From positions 1-33,589 of the forward strand of contig JAPOKC010000029.1 in the NCBI GenBank assembly GCA_029977845.1: a DNA stretch of 33,589 bases. Direction: 5' to 3'. The first letter of the stretch is position 1. The number at the start of each line of letters is the position of its first letter. Under the pieces are notes generated by a model, which saw nothing but the letters and a program-made list of their open reading frames with translations, was not told the origin of the DNA and made no database searches. Positions 32,059 to 33,589 of the stretch are shown here, piece after piece. A program made the position numbers and the translations under genes. This DNA comes from Mycobacteriaceae bacterium (GTDB taxonomy: Bacteria; Actinomycetota; Actinomycetes; Mycobacteriales; Mycobacteriaceae).

Positions 32059-32150
32059 TCGCACCACCGGCCGAAGGATCTCGGCCGATAAACCAATGGT
32101 ACGGGATATAACCGACAACCCCGAGAGGTTAATTCCCTCGCGGGAGACGC
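32059..32150. promoter_or_regulatory. ssrA upstream region
   Basis: This region upstream of ssrA contains the leader hairpin at 32068-32087 and AT-rich stretches (GTTATAT, GTTTATC on the minus strand). I cannot choose a single -10/-35 pair with confidence. The three-gene unit ends at 32151, so read-through from it into ssrA is possible. Confidence 0.35.
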
Positions 32151-32294
32151 TCAACCCTCAGAGGCCCGATTGTCCTGGTAAACCCGCTGCGCATACGCGT
32201 CGATATCGAGAGCGGGAACGGTGTGGGTGGCGTAATCCTTCAGCGAATTCCGCAGATGCTCGTCACGCAAGGCACGCTCGTCGGTCTCCCCCAC
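32151..32294 (-). CDS. Microprotein of 47 residues, last gene of a three-gene unit
   Basis: GTG 32294 starts METDERAL-like sequence (first residues V/M-G-E-T-D-E-R-A-L) and continues to DIDAYAQRVYQDNRASEG, then a stop at 32151. The frame is preceded by GGGGGAGAAGC, a strong ribosome site, 16 bases after the stop of the previous gene. The product is charged, soluble, without a signal or membrane segment, and helix-rich. The reading frame is too short for most gene finders, but the ribosome site, operon position and balanced codon use support it. No family is recognised. Confidence 0.65.
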   Translation of the reverse strand: MGETDERALRDEHLRNSLKDYATHTVPALDIDAYAQRVYQDNRASEG

Positions 32295-32310
32295 GCTTCT
32301 CCCCCGGTTT

Positions 32311-32706
32311 CTAGGCGAATTCCACGACGTCGCGGGCCACCGCCGGACTGGCGGGATTGATCACCGACAGAACCACCCCGTTTGGCCGGCGCTCCAGATA
32401 GTCCAAAAACATTCCGACTGAGGCCATCGGGCCAGGCCCCTCCTGGCCAGTCATATCGTCGTGAATCACGTCGGCGGAAATCTGATCGGCAACCGATACC
32501 CGGCGCACGCGACCCTGACCTCTCACGAAGAGATTGGCACTGCCGCCGACAGCCCGCAGACGGCCGAGCAGGTCGAAAAGCGGTTCGTCCTCCAAAGCGA
32601 CGACGACCATCGGGACCCCGTCCTCACCGACAACCGGCAGGTCAAACTGGCCATGCGCAATAGCCTGATTGATCGTGTCGCGGAATTCGATCAGCTCGCG
32701 GTTCAT
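32311..32706 (-). CDS. Protein of unknown function, middle gene of a three-gene unit
   Basis: The 131-residue soluble protein has an alternating pattern of hydrophobic strands and helices: MVVVALEDEPLFDLLGRLRAVGG, SANLFVRGQGRVRRVSVADQISADVI, MFLDYLERRPNGVVLSVINPAS. It has no membrane segment or signal peptide. ATG 32706 overlaps the stop of the upstream gene as ATGA. I do not recognise the family. Coupling to both neighbours suggests a complex or a regulator-effector set. Confidence 0.75.
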   Translation of the reverse strand: MNRELIEFRDTINQAIAHGQFDLPVVGEDGVPMVVVALEDEPLFDLLGRLRAVGGSANLFVRGQGRVRRVSVADQISADVIHDDMTGQEGPGPMASVGMFLDYLERRPNGVVLSVINPASPAVARDVVEFA

Positions 32707-33116
32707 CGGTCCTCCCTCATTCCGAGGATACGCAGTCGTTCCTCGATGATCCCGTCAATTCGACCGTGAGCCCGCTCGACGTCTTCCATCGCATCAAGTC
32801 GGTCGAGTTGAATCACGTTGCCGCTGCTTTCATGCAGATGCGAGTGACCGTGCCGGCAGTCAATGCGCTCGACTTCCCTCCATCCGTCCGCCGTGAGCAC
32901 CTGAATCGACGCCGCGAATTCGGTCAGCACCCCACGCTGATGCCAAATCCTGCGAACCACCCGGGATGTGAATCTGGCATCTCCGGGATACGCCCATGGA
33001 ATTTCGTCGCAGTCCTCGCGCGGCGGCGGTTCGTAACCGCCGAGCTCGGAAGCAGTGCGCGCTTGGTCTCGCCCGGCGCGCATGTGCCGATGTTTCTTCT
33101 GACCACGACGAACCAC
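32703..33116 (-). CDS. Protein of unknown function, first gene of a three-gene unit
   Basis: The 137-residue protein has a basic N-terminus (VRRGQKKHRHMRAGRDQAR), a Trp-rich middle with EIPWAYPGDARFTSRVVRRIW, and a conserved-looking VERIDCRHGHSHLHESSG that carries one Cys and four His and may bind a metal. The C-terminus is helical, with AHGRIDGIIEERLRILG. GTG 33116 has AGAGGTGG just upstream. It leads an operon of three small proteins reading toward ssrA. The CRHGHSHLHE stretch reminds me of small proteins of the DUF7718 type, but this recall is weak. Confidence 0.7.
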   Translation of the reverse strand: MVRRGQKKHRHMRAGRDQARTASELGGYEPPPREDCDEIPWAYPGDARFTSRVVRRIWHQRGVLTEFAASIQVLTADGWREVERIDCRHGHSHLHESSGNVIQLDRLDAMEDVERAHGRIDGIIEERLRILGMREDR

Positions 33117-33164
33117 TGTCCACCTCTTCCCTGCTACGGACTAGCAGGAGGTGGGGACAGAAAA

Positions 33165-33589
33165 TCAGCCCAGCTTGGCCCGGAACGTCCCGCCGACCCC
33201 GTTGAACAGCAGATCTCCGTTGGGTGCGTACTGGATCAGCGCATACGCCCCGTTACCCAGGTTGTCCTGCCCGAAGATCACCCGCTGCACGGTCTCCCCG
33301 GAATCCCAATCCATGCCGGTGACCTCCCAGCCGTCGGCCTTGGTGTAGCCGTTGACCATCACCATGTTCGACGCGGCACTGGCCCCCGGGACCATGGAGG
33401 TGGCCACCACGTCACCGCGCGCCCACACCGAATTCCACCGGTTCGTGGCCGGATCCCACTCGAAGCGCTGCATCCCGTGCGGCGGGTCGAGCACCGGTCC
33501 GCCGGCCAGCACGTCGACCAGCCGGTCCGGGTCGCCCTCGGCGCGGATGTTGTTGACGACGAAGGCGCCGTAGAAATTGCACACCACCG
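33165..33589 (-). CDS. C-terminal part of a beta-propeller-like protein, start beyond window
   Basis: The visible 140 codons are open to the right edge, with no clear start; the first codons read V-V-C-N-F-Y-G-A. Repeated motifs such as MQRFEWDPATNRWNSVWARGD, WEVTGMDWDSGETVQRVIFG and YALIQYAPNGDLLFNGVGGTFR suggest strands of a propeller (PQQ- or NHL-like repeats with Asp/Trp/Asn turns). Such proteins in mycobacteria are often secreted. The three-gene unit begins 48 bases downstream on the same strand. Confidence 0.65.
   Translation of the reverse strand, partial: VVCNFYGAFVVNNIRAEGDPDRLVDVLAGGPVLDPPHGMQRFEWDPATNRWNSVWARGDVVATSMVPGASAASNMVMVNGYTKADGWEVTGMDWDSGETVQRVIFGQDNLGNGAYALIQYAPNGDLLFNGVGGTFRAKLG

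Noticed and set aside
31690..32300. A mobile element integrated at the ssrA 3' end
   Set aside because: No integrase, transposase or duplicated attachment sequence is visible in the window, so adjacency alone does not support it.

Overview
The window is high-GC actinobacterial DNA, almost certainly from a fast-growing Mycobacterium (Mycolicibacterium type). The evidence is a PGRS Gly-Gly-Asn/Ala repeat protein, an MspA-family porin, DUF4333 lipoprotein domains, a KmtR-type nickel/cobalt sensor, a tmRNA encoding the tag ADSHQRDYALAA, and many genes whose start codon lies exactly six bases after an A-N-N-N-T -10 hexamer (leaderless transcription).

Layout, left to right. 1-2976 (-): a PGRS-repeat protein with a signal peptide and no PE domain, cut by the left edge. 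3540-4882 (+): two tandem TetR paralogues. 5149-5224 (-): tRNA-Ala(GGC). 5351-8635: an MFS exporter, a DoxX-like protein and phosphoglucomutase, in divergent/convergent arrangement. 8673-10476 (+): a translationally coupled fluoride cassette, crcB-crcB-DUF190, whose last protein carries three DUF190 domains. 10478-11251 (-): a small membrane protein and a cupin. 11301-11895: a decayed lipoprotein gene and a candidate small RNA with its own promoter, inverted repeat and strong terminator. 11956-14397 (-): a secreted protein with cadherin-like repeats and a zinc-protease-like domain. 14709-14909 (+): a DUF2892 gene behind a CsoR/CstR-like palindrome. 14926-17179 (-): kmtR, a CDF metal exporter and a secreted LpqC-like esterase.

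17226-20944: a small membrane-anchored protein, a sulfotransferase, a cytochrome P450, and a DUF4333 lipoprotein coupled to a secreted protein with a VPD[LV]R pentapeptide repeat. 20941-24418 (-): a DoxX-like protein, two paralogous small membrane proteins and a P-type cation ATPase. 24508-26214 (+): an FAD monooxygenase. 26130-26797 (-): a membrane-protein gene that looks frameshifted. 27005-27742 (+): an MspA-like porin. 27872-31006 (+): a thioesterase, an SDR and a DHA2-type MFS exporter. 31039-31645 (+): a HicA/HicB pair with an operator-like palindrome. 31690-32058 (-): ssrA (tmRNA). 32151-33116 (-): an unrecognised three-gene operon that includes a 47-residue microprotein. 33165 to the right edge (-): the 3' end of a further gene.

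Functionally, the window is a mosaic of ion and metal homeostasis (fluoride channels, KmtR/CDF, P-type ATPase), envelope proteins and lipid or xenobiotic metabolism. The least described items are the triple-DUF190 fusion, the small-protein pair beside the P-type ATPase, the candidate sRNA and the three-gene unit beside ssrA. All assignments come from reading sequence motifs and recalled family features; no database search was run.
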